A DNA stretch of 64,000 nt from an uncultured Flavobacteriaceae bacterium (lineage in GTDB: Bacteria > Bacteroidota > Bacteroidia > Flavobacteriales > Flavobacteriaceae): NCBI GenBank assembly GCA_947487895.1, contig CANKYF010000002.1, positions 248,001 through 312,000 on the forward strand. The letters are read 5' to 3'. Shown here piece after piece: positions 62,036-64,000 of this stretch. The notes under the pieces were generated by a model that saw only the letters and a program-made list of their open reading frames with translations, did not search any database and was not told the DNA's origin. Position 1 is the stretch's first letter; each line of letters begins with the position of its first letter. The position numbers were made by a program, and so were the translations under genes.

Positions 62036-62061
62036 GTTATTCCTGCGAAGGCAGGAATCTA
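62036..62061. repeat. REP-like palindrome, second family
   Basis: ATTCCTGC, loop GAAG, GCAGGAAT (core 62039-62058). Same overall design as the 60403 repeat, with a different stem. The four bases GTT/TA around the core match the GTCATTCC...GGAATC flanks of the first family in part. Confidence 0.75.
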
Positions 62062-62086
62062 TTTTATCTTAACTAAACTTTATTTA

Positions 62087-62116
62087 TGGATTCCGCATCA
62101 AGTGCGGAATGACAAA
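62087..62116 (-). repeat. REP-like palindrome, copy 3 of the first family
   Basis: Thirty bases identical to the element at 60741-60770 in the same orientation, standing alone without a nuclease gene, as a non-autonomous copy would. Confidence 0.85.
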
Positions 62117-62129
62117 ATTCCCTATTATG

Positions 62130-62185
62130 ATTCCCGTTTTCGTTTCGACTTCCCTCAATATAACACTCAGTGACCATACGGGAAT
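62130..62185. repeat. Inverted repeat ATTCCCGT/ACGGGAAT
   Basis: Eight-base arms at 62130-62137 and 62178-62185 around 40 bp that include TTTCGACTTCCCTC. It is the third palindrome in this 160-bp gap and may be a decayed or composite repeat; it is also well placed as a terminator of the NUDIX gene (stop at 62192). Confidence 0.55.
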
Positions 62186-62191
62186 AAAAAA

Positions 62192-62776
62192 CTATTCAAT
62201 TAACTTATGAATTATAGCATACTGCAATAACACAATGGTTCTTGTATCAACAATTTTACCATTATGTAATTTATCTACTGCTTCAATAAAAGGTATTTCA
62301 AGTACTTCAATATCTTCTTGTTCGTTATCTACACCTCCTCCTTCACTTACTTTCATATCATCTGTATATTCACCAACAAAAAAATGCATTTTCTCTGTCA
62401 TTACACCTGGTGAAGAATAGCCTTCATATACCTTTTTTACTGCTTTTAATCTATACCCCGTTTCTTCTTCAGTTTCTCTAATTACACAATCTTCTGGGTT
62501 ATCTTTATCTAACAAACCAGCTGCAATCTCTACCAAAAAGCCATCTTCATTATCATTCATGAAGGTTGGCATTCTAAATTGCTTTGTGAGTATCACCGTC
62601 TTTTTTTTCGTATTGTACAATAAAATCCCTGCACCATCTCCTCTATCATAGACCTCTCTCATTGCATTTACCCAACGGCCATCTTTCATTAAATAGTCAA
62701 AACTAACTCTATTTAGAGTATAATAATTATCTGAGAGTAATGTCCTTTCTATATTTCTTAGGTATTCCTTAGGCAT
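62192..62776 (-). CDS. NUDIX hydrolase (NudK/ADP-ribose pyrophosphatase-like)
   Basis: About 194 residues. The NUDIX box GLLDKDNPEDCVIRETEEET followed by GY is intact (G-x5-E-x7-REUxEExGU), with an upstream beta-hairpin (KKTVILTKQFRMPTFMNDNE) typical of GDP-mannose or ADP-ribose pyrophosphatases. It splits nucleoside diphosphate sugars or similar. ATG 62776 overlaps the end of the AAA ATPase gene by eight bases (ATGCCTAA), so translational coupling is expected; the longer start at 62806 would overlap more. Confidence 0.9.
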   Translation of the reverse strand: MPKEYLRNIERTLLSDNYYTLNRVSFDYLMKDGRWVNAMREVYDRGDGAGILLYNTKKKTVILTKQFRMPTFMNDNEDGFLVEIAAGLLDKDNPEDCVIRETEEETGYRLKAVKKVYEGYSSPGVMTEKMHFFVGEYTDDMKVSEGGGVDNEQEDIEVLEIPFIEAVDKLHNGKIVDTRTIVLLQYAIIHKLIE

Positions 62777-64000
62777 TATCAAATGTCTTTCTAGCTTCCA
62801 TTTCAATATTCATCTGGTTGACTCTAGCATCAACTTTTCGTTTAAAATCAGTATCAGCAATAGTTGCTACATTATCTAAATAACGTACGACTTCCTGTCT
62901 TCTAATTTCTGAAAAATCTAATCCTTTCATATTTGATCGCATTAATTCTTGCAGCATGTTGAATTTAGTATCGTACTCTTGTTTAAAGTAGATTTCAGGC
63001 TTATCAAACCAATCGTCTTCTAAATCAAAATCTGTTAAACGCAATGATATTGCACTTTGAATGTTTCTTACATCGCGAGATGAAAAGAACGGAAACTCTT
63101 TTTGCATTGCTTTATACAAATTGGCATAGAACGAATGCTCATTAGACTTATATTGCTTTTCTATTTTATCATAAATCTCATGAACGCGCTCTTCAGAAGG
63201 TTTTTCAATAGAACTTAAAATTTCTCCCATGTTTTTTGCCAACCCTTGATTTTGAAGGTATTCATAATCCTTAGGTCCTTGCATATTAACAAAATCAGGC
63301 AATGTTTCATCTAATTTTCGCCACCAAAGGTAGTCCTGATCTAAAAAGTCGTGTTCTGAGCGTGCTCCATCAATTTTAAAACGACCTTGCACACGTGAAA
63401 TCACTGCTTTATCTAACATTTCTGGTAAATTGGTAAATAAACCTATAGAGCTATTACCATAATTAACTGCATATGCTCCTTCAGTATATCTTAAAAACAC
63501 ACCAATAACTTCTTTTACTCCAGCTGAAACACCTTGAACAGTACGCTCTTGTAAATTATTTTCGGCATCATCAATTGGTGCAAATATTAATTTTGAAGGA
63601 TCTTGTAAAGGTTTCATCCATTCTACCATTTTTTCAGCAGAACCACCTTGAAAGGTACTAATTAACGTATCTGGCATAGGATGAAATAGAAACGGCATAT
63701 CTAATTCGTCACAATATTCTTTTAATCTTGTGGCAATAGCCGCAATTAACATACTTTTTCCTGTTCCTGGAATACCATAGCCCATGAATACAGGCATAAA
63801 TCCACCTAATTCTTGAAACGGATTCTTTTTTTCAGTGAAATCATAACTCAACAAACGTTCAGTTAATCTTCTCGCAAAATGCTTAGCATCTCTGTTTCCT
63901 ACTATTTGCTCAAACTTAATTTTATTAAACTCAACGCTTTTTGCAGTTCCAGAAAACACATTACTCCAACCAGAAATAGCAAACTCAGAATTTTCAAGTT
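62769..64000 (-). CDS. AAA family ATPase, 5' end outside window
   Basis: About 410 C-terminal residues are visible and the frame stays open to the window end, so the gene begins to the right. Walker A is GYGIPGTGKSML, a Walker B-like segment is LIFAPIDDAENN, and a sensor/Arg-finger region includes SRVQGRFKIDG. The C-terminal lid is helical (RDVRNIQSAISLRL). It looks like a classic AAA remodelling ATPase rather than a helicase or protease. It is coupled to the NUDIX gene and heads a row of uncharacterised genes. Substrate unknown. Confidence 0.82.
   Translation of the reverse strand, partial: LENSEFAISGWSNVFSGTAKSVEFNKIKFEQIVGNRDAKHFARRLTERLLSYDFTEKKNPFQELGGFMPVFMGYGIPGTGKSMLIAAIATRLKEYCDELDMPFLFHPMPDTLISTFQGGSAEKMVEWMKPLQDPSKLIFAPIDDAENNLQERTVQGVSAGVKEVIGVFLRYTEGAYAVNYGNSSIGLFTNLPEMLDKAVISRVQGRFKIDGARSEHDFLDQDYLWWRKLDETLPDFVNMQGPKDYEYLQNQGLAKNMGEILSSIEKPSEERVHEIYDKIEKQYKSNEHSFYANLYKAMQKEFPFFSSRDVRNIQSAISLRLTDFDLEDDWFDKPEIYFKQEYDTKFNMLQELMRSNMKGLDFSEIRRQEVVRYLDNVATIADTDFKRKVDARVNQMNIEMEARKTFDNA

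Overview
The window is AT-rich, densely coded DNA from a member of the Bacteroidota, almost certainly a marine or alga-associated Flavobacteriaceae. Several features point that way: a type IX secretion C-terminal sorting domain, TonB-dependent receptors with a carboxypeptidase-regulatory N-terminus, DUF3667/DUF4834-type families, Bacteroidota -7 promoter boxes (TAnnTTTG), almost no Shine-Dalgarno sequences ahead of genes, and two GH16 lipoproteins that look built for algal polysaccharides. No rRNA, tRNA, CRISPR array or integrated phage was seen. All product names come from reading the sequence; no database search was run.

Layout. 1-9550 is the right part of a surface-glycan cluster: an adenylation domain cut by the left edge, an acyl carrier protein, a formyltransferase, a DegT-like aminotransferase, then the row CapK/PaaK-like ligase, initiating sugar phosphotransferase, ATP-grasp ligase and FemAB-like acyltransferase, ending with an SGNH esterase and an MBOAT acyltransferase. 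A second copy of the ligase/phosphotransferase/ATP-grasp set lies at 40233-44565, next to a lipoprotein (38842-40143) that carries the Cys...Gln signature of an internal-thioester adhesin domain.

10301-24439 holds regulators (Lrp, an XRE repressor with a cluster of operator-like palindromes, an ECF sigma factor with a small gene behind it), a peptidase, peroxiredoxin, an endonuclease III lacking iron-sulfur cysteines, UvrA, and secreted proteins. 24509-29953 is an envelope operon (DUF4834, YfhO, glycosyltransferase, flippase). 32393-34940 pairs a cysteine-synthase-like enzyme with a serine-palmitoyltransferase-like enzyme, the pair expected for capnine-type sulfonolipids.

44859-54141 is mostly housekeeping: prfB with an intact programmed frameshift, a HAD phosphatase, an ArsC-like protein, a TonB receptor, peroxiredoxin, fumarase and a Crp/Fnr regulator. 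55251-57908 carries tandem GH16 lipoproteins. 58077-64000 is an uncharacterised minus-strand gene row (AAA ATPase, NUDIX, DUF6638-like protein, two membrane proteins). It is interrupted by a compact GIY-YIG nuclease pseudogene lying exactly between inverted copies of a REP-like palindrome, a further copy of which lies 1.3 kb away.

The strongest leads for new biology are: the thioester-type lipoprotein; the duplicated CapK/phosphotransferase/ATP-grasp module; the GIY-YIG/REP unit; the putative sulfonolipid gene pair; and the AAA-NUDIX-DUF6638 row.
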